The notes below the pieces were generated by a model. The model ran no database searches. It was not told the origin of the DNA and saw only the letters and a program-made list of their open reading frames with translations. From Viridothelium virens (taxonomy: Eukaryota > Ascomycota > Dothideomycetes > Trypetheliales > Trypetheliaceae), in NCBI GenBank assembly GCA_010094025.1, contig ML991878.1, positions 1 through 56,617 of the forward strand: DNA of 56,617 nt, read 5' to 3'. Shown in pieces: positions 9,562 to 20,917 of this stretch (positions within the stretch are counted from its first letter, which is position 1; each line of letters starts with the position of its first letter). A program made the translations under genes and the position numbers.

Positions 9562-11163
9562 ATGTCTTATTATTCTTTTAAAATCGGTCCTCGTGTCACG
9601 TGGACAACAGTCTGTGATATCTGCGGCATCGACGGCAATTCCTCCCAGCAGACAAAATTGTATGCCGGGGGCCAGTATTCGGCTGAAGTAGTACCACCAG
9701 GCTCGGTCCAACTTCGTCACTTTGATGGGACATCTTATTTCTGGGACATCGGCGACCATTTGTTTCTACGAGATTGCAAGACCTCGGATGCCGACTTAAA
9801 ATATCCGAAAGCAAGACCAAAGGACAGTTCAAACACAATCCCCCTCGAAGATATCGTCCTACCCAATGCCGATTCGAAGCAAGCCATGCTCTCGTTCTAT
9901 AAGGGCTTAAGTCCGGACTACCTATCTGGAGATATTGTCATCGAACCACTTCAAACATGGCAAGATAATGATAGAACAGCTACCTTGTTTGAGAAACGAA
10001 ATTCTATCCGACCTCAGATTCGACGGACTCAATCCGAAGCCTGTTTAAATTGCGGATGTCTAAAAGAACACAAAGCATTGTGGACTGAGCAAAATAGAAG
10101 TATTATCCAGCTATCACATCGTACTGGTTTCGACACCTGGTTTTGGTCTATTGGGTCCAAAGCTTTTATGAAGGATTTGACGTACGATAATGTAGAATCA
10201 GGAGGTGAAGAGGCGGCGGTAGATTTTGTTCGGGAACATACAACTATTCCAGTTCCTGCTTGGATCCGTTCGTGGCACGAGGGTCACCGAGCCATAACTC
10301 TAATGGATCAATTGCCTGGACAAGACTATGCTGCTGCCGTGAATGAATTAGATGAAGAAAATAAACCCAAGCTGACTAAGGAGGAGCGGAAAGTAATCGA
10401 GCAAGAGGTGGCCGGATATGTAAAGCAGCTACGAGCACTGACTTCACCACAGGCTGGGACTGCTGATGGACGGCTTCTACCAAATTTTTCATTTCGGACC
10501 CTGGACCTCGAAAGCCACTGGCCACTCTTACCAACCCACGAGGAAGCCAAAGAAGACTGGTATAACAAGTCCCTCTCAGGAGTATCGCAAGAGGATCTAC
10601 CGGAGCTTAACCGCCTTAAGGAGACATTTCCAAGCAGTGAGCCTTACACATTTACTCATAGTTTTCTTGTCCAAGAAAATGTCATGGTTCACGAGAAACA
10701 CGTAAGCGGGTTTAGTAATTGGGCATTTGCAGGATTTGCACCGGTACGGGAAAGGCTAAGATGGAAATGAGGGCTAAGGCTAACATAAATTTAGGTCTGG
10801 TCGGAGCTGATGCAATGCACCTTCTTCAGTCTGTATGATGTGTTAGACTATGACGAAAGCACTGTTGGCTGGATACGGGCGTGGAAAGAAATCTATAACC
10901 CAAATTGGATGCGGACGCTGAAACTCTCCCGACAGTTTCGAAACGGTCCGGAACCGAACAATCCCTGCTGCTCGATTGAAGAATTGGAAAGGCTGAACCA
11001 ACTCCCTATCGGTCCCCCTCTTCCGCCGAATCCTCTAACGATGAAAGACAAGCGGGCTCCACGACATCATTTAGATGAAGCAGGGATTTGGCAACAAAGG
11101 GAGAGGCTAACACCGATGCTTGAGCTTCCGGAGTTCGATGTTAGTAGGTGTCATATACAGTGA
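9562..11163 (+). CDS. Aminoglycoside-phosphotransferase-fold protein, probable pseudokinase
   Basis: Two exons, 9562-10743 and 10795-11163, are joined by a 51-nt intron and give 516 residues. The ATG at 9562 sits in an AAA-ATG context; an upstream TTG in frame is not used. Residues about 190-395 follow the fungal APH kinase pattern: WSIGS with Lys204, an REHTTIPVP stretch, a LMDQLPGQ hinge, then THSFLVQEN and GFSNWAFAGF. The normal catalytic HGDL Asp is Phe368 and the metal-binding IDW Asp is Asn386, so phosphotransfer is not expected. Residues about 10-75 look like a second degenerate copy of the region just before and into the N-lobe (CDICG and CLNCG cysteine pairs, then W-x-IG-x-x-x-F-x-x-D). 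Splicing restores GFAPVW, the expected sequence after the metal motif. The substrate is unknown. Confidence 0.8.
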
Positions 11164-11205
11164 TAGAATGTGAATGAAGAGCTTTCTGTTGCTCGTACCT
11201 TAGAA

Positions 11206-11733
11206 CTATACTTGGTGACTCAAGTGGATCGTCCACACTGCAGCCTGTCTACCACAAGTGATGACAACTGAGAGCTCTTCGCCTTCCCCAAGGCATTCTG
11301 TCAGAGAGTATGTCCACTTATTGTCGTTGGATGATGCCGGAGATGCCATGAGTACCCACGGAGGTTTCCCGGGATTCAAGTCCGTGCATACAGGACAGCG
11401 GAAGTTCGGTGGGAGGGGTACCCAATTCCCAGGATTTTGGGGGTTCCAGTTAGCGGCACTCAACGCTCCATTCAGGCTCTCGAAAATGATGTATTGCGGC
11501 TTTGGCGATCCGTAATGTAGCTCTAAAGCTAATCTGAACTGTCCATGAGTACCAGGGGGAGCACCATTAATTTCACCGGGTACGATAGATATCCTATGGG
11601 CACCATTCGCAGCATGGAAGTCGACACTAAGGCGAAGGGTTACTCCAAATAGTGGGTTTGCTGTTCCACAACGGAAGCACGCCTGATTAGATGCATGAAA
11701 CCCTCTTCCACAGTTGAGGTCGACACAGAACAT
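11206..11733 (-). CDS. Small cysteine-rich hypothetical protein
   Basis: An ATG-started open frame of 175 residues. It begins with CVDLNCGRGF and then CFRCG (Cys at about 3, 8, 19 and 22), which could bind zinc, and has a second pair, CPVC, near residue 113. The middle and end look beta-rich. I do not recognise the family. It converges with the pseudokinase gene, whose stop is 42 bases away. An upstream exon is possible, because the frame stays open for a few codons before the ATG up to a CTTAG acceptor-like site. Confidence 0.6.
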   Translation of the reverse strand: MFCVDLNCGRGFHASNQACFRCGTANPLFGVTLRLSVDFHAANGAHRISIVPGEINGAPPGTHGQFRLALELHYGSPKPQYIIFESLNGALSAANWNPQNPGNWVPLPPNFRCPVCTDLNPGKPPWVLMASPASSNDNKWTYSLTECLGEGEELSVVITCGRQAAVWTIHLSHQV

Positions 11734-12964
11734 GTAGAAGGATATTGAATTTCTAAGATAGGTAGAAATTGAGCCGTCCGAATCTTGTTCTTGAGATTGA
11801 TATTAAGGAACAAAACTCTATCCTACCGTGCCTCTCGTCATATAAGAACCAGAGATTCCATAATGGACGCACTTCTGCCGTTGACCTATGCCACTTCCAA
11901 GGTTCCAAAGGTCTGAAACATCACGATAAAGCAGTAGCGACCGAAAAATGGGGTGTTTGTAGATGGTTTTGAGCTGTACCGCATTCTAAGCATGATAAGA
12001 AAGAAAACAGAGTATTAGCTCTTCCCCTCTCATGTCCAGAATGCTTGCAGATGGACTCAATGTCATGACTGAAGTTGCATGTTCCCGCTGCATGTTCCCA
12101 CGGGATGAGACACGCCATTGCTAAGTATACTGGAAACAGGTCGATGCGCTGTTGAACAAAGGCCAGGCAGGCATATCGTCCTTTTATCCGCGTGATCAGC
12201 GGTAGGGAACTTTGATTTCAGCAGCGATTGAGGTGGTCACGATTTCTTCTGTGTGGATGATCGTCAAAGATGGCCCAGCCACCGTGGCCGTCGCCGACGA
12301 GTTGTGCTAAGAACGCGGACTACCCACAGGATCAACACAATGAATGGTCTGGCAAGTGGAACGCACATCTACGTTCTTAGAAGCTCGCAAGATCACCAAA
12401 GAAGAAAAGTCTGCGTATCGTCGACAAAAGATTCAGAGACTGGATTGGTAAGTGTGCAAGACTCTACTTTTAGGTAAGACCTGTCGCATGTACCTTTGAA
12501 CTTCTCATCTTGGCAAATCCCGAAGTTTGGCACCCGGCCCACAATACTGGCAATACGTTGGTTGGAAGACTTGGAGTCTTGGGAAGTCGAATCGATCAGA
12601 GTTCATGTTCTACCATCGCTCAGATGACACCCTACCTGCAAATCTCTATCTTTCGACTCTGTGGGGGAGTTTTCCTATAATCATCGACGCTAGGGCATTC
12701 TAAACCTGAGTGTTCCTGGAACGTATGCCAGAATCTTCATGATGCTCACAACCGCAAATAGGCAAACGGAAATTTGACTTGGTGATGCTCGAGGAGGATA
12801 TCTATGTGATGGACCGAGTTGCAAGAGAAATTAAAGTTGGCTGAATCTCAATGATACATGAGTTCTATTTGCTCATCAATGCTTCGTATGTTGTGAAGCC
12901 TCAAGCCGTCACCTGTTCCACAACACACCTACCGTTCTAATGTGGAAATTTGATACTGGAAGTT
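11734..12964. other. Intergenic region
   Basis: I see no supported gene. Short open frames at 11921-12118 (minus) and 12253-12477 (plus) have no recognisable motifs. Confidence 0.45.
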
Positions 12965-14151
12965 CTAGTGGCCAGCAAGGGCGTATGCTCTCCTACGATC
13001 TCTCTCCTCGGCAATTGAAAGCTACAAGAGTAACATTAGTGTTGCCCGACATGTCAGATTAAGAGCACAAAGGAAACGTACCTTGACACCCTTGCCCTTG
13101 GGCAAACTTATCCATGGCTTCTCCTTCCCAATAACAAAAACGTTGCTCTCACGTGTGGCAAATTCGTTGTCGATTGCATCCTTGATATGGACGATATTGA
13201 AACCTCCGTCGTGACGTTCACGGTGGGTGATGACACCAACACGACCCATGTTACGGCCACCGGTAGCCATGGCGATCACTCCTGTGTCAAAGCGTATGAA
13301 GTCCTGGATTTTGCCAGTTGCTAACTCGATCTTGACCGTATCGTTGACCTTGATGGCTGGGTCTGGGTAGCGGATACTGGTCCCTTTGTCAGTCTTTAAT
13401 ACTCTTTGACTCACCAAGCATTGGTAGATCGCCAATCATTCGAGACAATTCCTCATATTTGACTTTTTCGATCAACCAAAGCTTGGTCCAACGTCTGATA
13501 GATGCGTCATGAGAATGAAACTCACGTTCGTGCATCGTGCGTAACCAAGAATGGGATCCCGCCTTTGCCGAGTTGTACCCTCTTGACCTTGCCAAGCTTG
13601 TATTCCGCCTCTTCGCTCGTGATGCGATGAACAGTGAAGCGTCCCTTGGTATCGTAAACGAGACGGAAGTTTTCGTTGGTCTTTTCGACGGTGATCACGT
13701 CCATGAAACCCGAAGGGTAGGTGGTGTCAGTGCGGACTTTGCCGTCGACTTTGACAAGGCGTTGCATGAGGATGGCTTTCGTTTCGCGAGTGTTGAGAGC
13801 ATATTTGAGACTGCAAGAACAGTCAAATTAACGCCGTGAATCTCGTGGTGATGAATTGTTGTAGCTTAATCAGACTGACCGATTACGCAAGAACACAATG
13901 AGAGGCATGCAATCCCGCAACTTGTGTGGACCAGGAGATGCGCGAGGGGCATAGGCACCGGATAGCTTGTCTAAAAGCCAGTGCGATGGGGCGCTAAGGC
14001 GCTTCTGATGCTTCTTTCTGTGTAGCAAAAAGTGAAGTTAGTAAAATGATCCAAAGTCATCCAGTACGATGCTTCGGCGAGTATCCCAAGCGTGAGATGA
14101 ACTCGCCAAAGCTTCAATTCTATCAGCAGAAACTTACGGTCCTCTTCCCAT
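12965..14151 (-). CDS. rps4: 40S ribosomal protein eS4 (RPS4)
   Basis: Five exons on the minus strand: 14138-14151, 13880-14017, 13526-13810, 13082-13376 and 12965-13021. They close exactly to 262 residues, the family's usual length. The first exon is only 14 nt (MGRGP), followed by [18 protein letters not shown]. The central part carries the conserved [24 protein letters not shown] and [13 protein letters not shown] stretches, and the KOW-like end has [10 protein letters not shown] and [10 protein letters not shown]. The protein ends [12 protein letters not shown]. It is a core protein of the small cytosolic ribosomal subunit. Multiple introns near the 5' end are common in fungal ribosomal protein genes. 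All splice sites are GT/AG. Confidence 0.96.
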
Positions 14152-14803
14152 GGTTGCGGTATTCAATCACGAGTGTAGATGGAGAAGCTTGGCTTGGTGG
14201 GGAGTTGCGGAGTTGCAATAATCATTGGAGTTACTTGTGCGCGCTAGCGAAAAGCGAAGGACAAATTGTTGTCACGCCTCTTTCGTCCCCAAGGTTCGCC
14301 GATCTGAACTACAATTATTTGCGATGTACCTGAGACCATGAGGAAGACAAAATTCTCCCAGATTCTATCGTCGATTCATTCTGTTAACTCAACCAGATGC
14401 ATCCCAGTCTGAGATTGCTTGGTCATCCTTCTGCCAGCCTCTCGGCTTCGTACGGGCAAACCAAGCTTGCGACTACGTCGGTAATCAAGCTTCAAATTAC
14501 ATGCTACTTCAGCGTGTTGAAATCATAACAAAGGTAAGAACCTTATCATGTGGCATATGCCTAGAAAACATGCATGTGCCACGCCCGCAATCTCTCTGCA
14601 GCTAGTACGAGCAGGCCAGAATGAGACGGTGAGTTGTCCCTGGGGCGTAACCGCTGGCGGCGAGCAGGCTGTCTTCCAGCCTTGAAGCTCTCAGTTGAAA
14701 CCTCAAGACTCCTCCACTATCAAACAGTCCAAATTTCCTGTCAGAAGCATCCTACACATTACCATACTCGATCAGAGCCAAACCAGTTCCCCCATTGGCC
14801 CTC
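14152..14803. other. Divergent intergenic region of rps4 and the TIR/NDT-like gene
   Basis: This 650-bp region must hold the promoters of both divergent genes. I see no further gene and no clear TATA box. Confidence 0.45.
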
Positions 14804-15394
14804 ATGACGATCCCCATCTTCCTCTACCACCCCCCACCCATCGACCAATCCCAACACCTCTTCATCCGCGTCCTCCGGGACCACCTCCGCCTCCGCGGCT
14901 TCCTCCCCCGCATCATCGACGCCTACGACGTGCACCCACAGTCCAGCGGCGGCAGCTTCAACACCGCGCGGCTCGAAGCGATCCGGCGGCTCCTCACCGA
15001 GACGGACGGCGTCATCTGCGTCGCCTTCCGCCAGACCTACATCGCGAATGGCATCAAGTTCGCCCCCCACGCCGACTACTACTCCGAGATCCCGGTGTCG
15101 CGCGAGTGGCTCGCCTCGCCCTGGGTGCACGTCGTCAACGCGATGGCGTGGCAGGCTGGCTTGCCGTTGTTGGTGCTCAGGGATAGTGATGTGATTGAGC
15201 AGGGCCCGTTGGAGGGGGGACCGGGCATTCTGGGGCTGTGGATGACGATTGATTTTGGGAGTGATGGGGAGTTGCTCGCGCAGGATCTGGTGGAGTCGCC
15301 GCAGTGGAGTACGGTGGGGGGGCAGTGGGAACAACAGTGTAGGAATGTGGCGAAGAGGAAGGGAGAGCCTAGGAGGTTGTATGAGAAGGTGTGA
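14804..15394 (+). CDS. Nucleoside deoxyribosyltransferase/TIR-like protein of bacterial type
   Basis: Intronless, 196 residues, with the ATG at 14804 (an upstream TTG at 14795 is ignored). The protein begins with a beta strand (IPIFLYHPPP), then a helix with an LRDHLRLRG motif, LEAIRRLLTETDGVICVAFRQTYI, a SREWLASPWVHV block, AMAWQAGLPLLVLR, and VIEQGPLEGG-x-GILGLWM. From memory, this order matches a family common in bacteria that shares the fold of nucleoside 2-deoxyribosyltransferases and TIR domains. The catalytic activity is not proven, and base-exchange or NAD-related chemistry is only a possibility. The lack of introns and the bacterial resemblance suggest horizontal transfer. The first half uses C-ending codons almost exclusively and the second half G-ending ones. 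Confidence 0.72.
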   Translation: MTIPIFLYHPPPIDQSQHLFIRVLRDHLRLRGFLPRIIDAYDVHPQSSGGSFNTARLEAIRRLLTETDGVICVAFRQTYIANGIKFAPHADYYSEIPVSREWLASPWVHVVNAMAWQAGLPLLVLRDSDVIEQGPLEGGPGILGLWMTIDFGSDGELLAQDLVESPQWSTVGGQWEQQCRNVAKRKGEPRRLYEKV

Positions 15395-15470
15395 GGGAAT
15401 TGCGATGAGCTGAATACAGAATGCTTTTGGTTCTGTTACAGTAGGATTGGAATAAAGATATTTTTTTCTC

Positions 15471-16824
15471 CTACGCATAACCCTTCAAGACGGCAGCTTC
15501 AGCATTAAGGATTGAGCTCCCAGCCGCTCCGATCACGGCTACGCGGAAAGATTCCGTCAGCTTGAGAATTTTGTTTCAGACACGGCCAATGGAGACTTAC
15601 TGTTATGACTCAAAGCCACAAATTTGATGTCAAACACCCCACTCTCATCTTCTCTAACACGCCCAACGCTCACCGTGTAGCCCTGACCCGTCTCCCTATC
15701 CAGCCGCGGCTGCGGTCGATCCCGCTCCTCCATAACCGCAATCGCCTGCTCGGGCGCACTTGGACATCCCACCCTCTGCGCCTCCGAAACATACTCCCTC
15801 ATCGCTGCCTTCACCTCCTCCACCCCCGGCGCTGGTCGCCTTTTGAACCGCAACGAGACACACGCCGTATGCCCATCCAACACCGGCACCCGATTACAAG
15901 CCGCACTCACGCGCAACTCCTGGTCCACAAATGCCGTCGCATCCTCGTTCATGCTCCCTAAGATCTTGCTCGCCTCGCTCTCCAGCTTGTCCTCCTCCCC
16001 GGAGATAAACGGCACCACATTGTCAAGAATGTCCATGCTGCTCACGCCCGGGTACCCACCCCCCGACACCGCCTGCATTGTGACGACCGAGACAGCGTCG
16101 ACGGGGCCGAAGCGGGCCTGCAGCGCGGCGAAGGGGATGACGAGCCCGATGACGGCGCAGTTGGAATTGCAGACTTGGAAACCGCGGGTCAGAGAGCGGG
16201 TGCGGCGTTGGTGAGGGATGAGGCCGAGGTGGGCGAGGTTGATGGTGGGGACGACGAGGGGAACGAGGGGGTTGCGGCGGTGGTTTTTGGCGTTGGAGAA
16301 GAGGGGGAGGTTGGCGGTGACGAAGGCGGTTTCTTTGCAGCAGTAAGTTCCAAGTATGAGGATATTTGCTTTTTTTCTCTCTTCAAAACAAGTGTAGCTG
16401 GGAATGGCACAGGTTGAGGCACGGCTTTGCAGGGGGTCTCACCGACTTCACCTGCAACATCGCTGTCTAATCCACTGAAGATGATATCGCAGTCTTGGAA
16501 TTCTTCCGGTGTGCATTTTCGGACGATTAGCGCTCCCAGGTTCTTGCTCATGGGAAGACTCTGTTTCCAATTCGTCGCATCCTTGTATCTCTTGCCTGCA
16601 GAGCGTTCAGATGCTCCCAGCGCGTGCAGGGTAAAGTGTGGGTGCGAGGCGAGAAGCAGAATGAACCGCTGGCCCACAGAGCCTGTGGCTCCAAGGACGC
16701 CTGTCAAGACGCTGGCTCAGCAGCTGATGCGGGCAAGCATAAATTATGGGATGGAATTGAAGGACCGACCGCATTTTCGCCTGGGAAAGTCTTTTTTCTT
16801 GGAGGAGAAATGTTCGACATCCAT
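15471..16824 (-). CDS. hom2: Aspartate-semialdehyde dehydrogenase
   Basis: Four minus-strand exons, 16770-16824, 16443-16700, 15601-16332 and 15471-15538, close to 370 residues. The protein starts with a short Lys-rich leader and [15 protein letters not shown], the NADPH-binding loop. [12 protein letters not shown] follows, then [10 protein letters not shown] with the catalytic cysteine near residue 163, [12 protein letters not shown], and the end [16 protein letters not shown]. The enzyme reduces aspartyl phosphate to aspartate semialdehyde, the branch point to threonine, methionine and isoleucine. The first donor (G-GTCGGT) is weak but gives the exact family sequence. It converges with the TIR/NDT-like gene, with 76 bases between stops. 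Confidence 0.95.
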
Positions 16825-17251
16825 GTTTGTAGAGAAAAACGACGCGAGGTTTCTTGAACGTGGGGCAAATGATTTTTCAATGGGTTGTGACGCAAGGGTC
16901 CAGATGTGGGGTGACGGTGACTCCAATGCTACGATGTTAGCTACAGAGTGGCCCGTATGTGGTTTTAAATATTCCATGAACCATCGAATAGAATTCCCTG
17001 GGGTCGAGTCTGTCTATGAATCGTTCCTTGAATTGGAATAGAGAGAGATAAACATGAAGTCTTGGAAGGAAATGCTTTCAGTACAAGTCACCACTATAGC
17101 TAAATAACATGAGATCATTAGTCTATATCTGTCAATAGACATTAGCCTCTCCAGTGCGTGAGCTCTCTCTCGAACAAAATATCGACGTGTACTGTAGCGC
17201 TCCACAGTGGTTGTGATTGACCACGATTCTAACAATGTCCTCTTCCTCACC

Positions 17252-19142
17252 TCAAAAATCCACAATCTTCCCGGGATTCATCAGCCAGTAAGGGTCTAGG
17301 GCACTCTTAATCTGCTTCATTACTCCGACAGTTGGTAGACCAAGTTCGTGCATCAAACTCTCTTTCTTACCCAGCCCAATCCCATGCTCTCCCGTACAGG
17401 TACCCTCCATATCCAAAGCCCGATCTACCATGTCGTGAATACACTTTTCGACTCGTGCGCGCTCAGCAGGGTCCTTGGCATCGTATAAGATCGATTCATG
17501 AAAATTGCCATCACCAACATGCCCAAGCACGGACGCGAGAAGTCCCAACTCATCCATCTCTTTTTTCGAGACTTCGATGATGTCTGGGAGACGCGAAATA
17601 GGGACCGCAACGTCTGTAGACCACACATCCTGACCTTCCTTGCGTAATGCGAGCATACTCCATAATGCTTCCTTCCGAGCTGACCATAGCTCATGCTTTT
17701 CTTGCTCGCTCTGTGCGAATTCAAAATTTCCAGCTTTGTGCATCGAGGCCAGTTGTTTCACGAGCCCGATATTTTCTTGGACGCCGGCTTTTGTCCCGGA
17801 GAATTTGAAGAACATGGTGGGGACCTCCTTCCACTTCTTTGATGTGCCGCCAGCTTTATTTATTACGCCCATTTGTACATCATCCATGATTTCCATTGCA
17901 GCAATTGGAATTCCAGCCCTCAGCACCTTGGAAGCGGCCGCTGCAGCGTCGCGTATGGTTGGGAATGTCACAACAGCAACGCTTGTCTCTTGTGGAATAA
18001 CCGTAAGTTTGAGCGTGATCTCTGTCACGAGCCCTAGCGTACCTTCGGACCCGATGAAAAGATTGGTGAGATTGTAGCCAGCGGAGCTCTTCTTCGGTCT
18101 TCGACGTGTCTTAATGATAGTGCCATCGGCAAGGACGACTGTGAGATTAACGACCCAATCCTTCATCGTACCATATCGAACAGCATTAGTTCCTGAACAG
18201 GATGTGCCTACCATTCCACCAATCTTTGCGGATGGTCCTGGGTCTACAGGGAAAAAGAGGCCTGAATCTTTGATCTGATCATTAAGTTGCATCCATGGCA
18301 CGGAAGGCTGCACTACAACATCCATACTAAAGGTCAGGTGTTAGCGCGAATGTCCGAAGGAAGAGGCAGAAATCAAACGCGTGAAATAGGGATCACTGGC
18401 AATGACTCACTCATCAGGATGAAATGCTACTATTTGATCCATAAAGGAGAAGTCTATACTGATGCCCCCATGTGGTGCAAGTGAGTTTGCTTCGAGACTG
18501 GAACCTCCAGAGTACGGTACTGAAGGCTGTCAGCAAACATATACACGGCGACTAAGATCAAGAGGACGTACTCATCGGAATCTTGTACTTGGAACAGACT
18601 TTGGCAATTTGAGATACTTCCGCAGTAGACTTGGGATACGCAATGGCAAAGGGGAGTTGGTCAGTGTTGATTGAAGACCATTCCGAGTAACCGTGATTAT
18701 GGAGATCGTCATCGTCTGTGCTGATAGCATCTTCGTCGTTTAGAGATTTTCGAAGCTGGTGAATAGCCTTTGATGGATCTTAGTTCCATGTAGATATGTA
18801 GATGCTGGATGCTGGAGGCAACTTTACTTTTTCCATCTGCGTCTTGCTTGCATATTCGGGTCTCGATTCATTGGACGCTGGCTGCCTTAACCGAGCAGCG
18901 TCGCCAATACCCACATAATAGGTAATTGAGGCGGTGAATGCCGTCAGGAACAGAACCCGATTCGTAGTCCAAAACGACCTAGATGCTCGATGTAGATGTT
19001 GTTGCGATGACTGTGATCGCACATCAAGACGAGGCACACAGCTTGAGAATTGCCGCTTCGGGCAAGCCGGAGCCCCACGTGCCACCGTTCCAGCAGTCGC
19101 CAGGCCCTTCGCGACAGATCGCACCGAGAACCCAGCAGCCAT
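17252..19142 (-). CDS. dld1: D-lactate dehydrogenase (cytochrome), mitochondrial
   Basis: Four minus-strand exons, 18828-19142, 18572-18767, 18411-18519 and 17252-18326, close to 564 residues. The N-terminus is Arg/Ser-rich like a mitochondrial targeting peptide, followed by a membrane segment near residues 65-85 (VLFLTAFTASITYYVGI). The FAD-binding part carries IPYSGGSSLE, GGISIDF, the PGPSAKIGGMVGTSCSG loop and IGSEGTLGLVTEI. The C-terminal cap has HVGDGNFHE and CTGEHGIGLGKK. It oxidises D-lactate to pyruvate and passes electrons to cytochrome c, probably facing the intermembrane space. It lies head-to-tail upstream of asd, with 427 bases between. Confidence 0.95.
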
Positions 19143-20917
19143 GACGCCGGTAACTATTCTCACAACTTTCTATGTGATACCGTGGAGGTGTTTGAGAAAG
19201 CAATAAGCCTTGTGAGGAACAAAGAGCGGGAGGTTTTGGCTTTGACTGAGTAGTCTACGCAAGTCCATGGTCATAAGACAGGAGACACTAGGATTTAGTG
19301 AGATCGTGGTGGGACATCGGCCTTAAATGGGAGATGTGTATTAGTGTATTAGCATGGAGCAGGATTCACCGGCTAGACGTCAGCGAGTGAGAAAATTAGG
19401 GATCTGAGTAGAAGTACATATTGTGGCCTAGCCCGAAAGGCAACCAGCACCGAGATAGTTTGTCGGCTCATGGAGAAAGACGCTACACATGCTGGTTTCA
19501 GAGCCATATCGAGGCTTTCCTTGGTCAAATGTGCTGACTCGCCGGTGGCGTCTACAATCTGCAGAGGCGGTGTCTATGCGTTGGAGACAGATAGCCAGAG
19601 TCATGTCGTGGGGGTGGGTGCCGCAATCCTTGCTAGGCGGTGGGAGCAAATTTTATCTTAGACAACTTAGACACCGTTGCCGTACGTGAGCGCCATCAAA
19701 CCAACCCTGAGTTTACATAATGCATTCAGATGAGATGGCAGGGCTGAATCGATCTGTTGCAAGGGTACTTGCACCGCTTGGATGATGAACGTACAAAATG
19801 CGGGGAAATGCTCGTGTTGCCGGTGCCAAGAGCTCGCTATTGTAAGGTAGCCAGAGCGGTAACGTTTTCAGCCGCAAATGTTAAATCATGCACGTGAGTG
19901 CTTCTTGCTGAGGTGATCACGGATGGGTGGATGCATGCATCTTCAGATCCTATTGTTATCCGAATAGGCCGGGAGGATGGACAGGCACAAGGGGAATCGC
20001 TCGCTTACATTACTCTATTGTCACCCCTCTATTGGCAATTAGTCCCGGTCTGTCTCGTACGTATAAGCCTTGCATAAGACAGCTGCCTAAGCAGTGCCCA
20101 GTTAAGTCCCGAATGCCGCATGCTGTGAATCCTTTCGGCTATCCGGAGAATCCGATGGTGGCCTTTAGCAGATGCTACCTCCGAGCCTGTTTCAAGGTTA
20201 TTGAACTCCTAGAATGCGGTGACTATAACGTCCTAGTTGTCGAATTTCAGCCAGCAAAAAGCATGACAAGGTTTCAGGCACCTATCAGGCGGGCTGTGGC
20301 TCCTTCCGGCAGATAGGCATTAGGTGGCTGAATACAACTGCCTACTGCTGTCTTTTTCGCTGGAACTGTCGCTGTTGTCAGTACTCTGTACTTAATATCC
20401 TTTTGAAAGCGGCAGCCGTCGCACTTTGTGCCAAATTGGTGACGCTCTCAGCTTCCCGATTGGGGATGAGCCACTAATCGATGCCTTTCTAGCTCTTCCA
20501 GGATCCGCAATGCTCTTCCTTGCAATCGAGAGGATTCGTGCGCGGAGAGCAGGTAATGTGGCACGCGACTGCAGGCTATGGCATGATCTGTGTGCCCCTG
20601 AGATTTCACTGCATAGAAGCTGCAGCCACAACATCCATTCTGCAGCCAAGAGGAGAGAGGCCAGGGTAGAGGTTTGATTTGCATAACCGAACAGAGAGCT
20701 TTGCCACCTTCGGAAGCAGATTTGACTTGCTTTTTCCTGCCTTTACAGAGAGCAGTCCAGTGTGTCTGTTCGGTTTGTAGTGGAAGAAGTGTGCCTCAGA
20801 TATGGTTGCGTTGCGCAGGCAACAGGTCATGATCGTAGACAAAGTAAAGGAGCTTCCGCGTGAGTGACATACTCTAGCCATAATCCGATCGAAGAACTCC
20901 GAAGGGCAACACCAACA
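19143..20917. other. Long intergenic region
   Basis: About 1.8 kb between two divergent genes. Open frames such as 19927-20316 (plus) carry no recognisable motif and have no good start. I see no RNA gene or repeat here. Confidence 0.45.

Noticed and set aside
11921-12118. Minus-strand frame starting MACLIPWEH with Cys and His, possible first exon of the small Cys-rich protein
   Set aside because: I could not find a splice path in phase to the frame at 11733.
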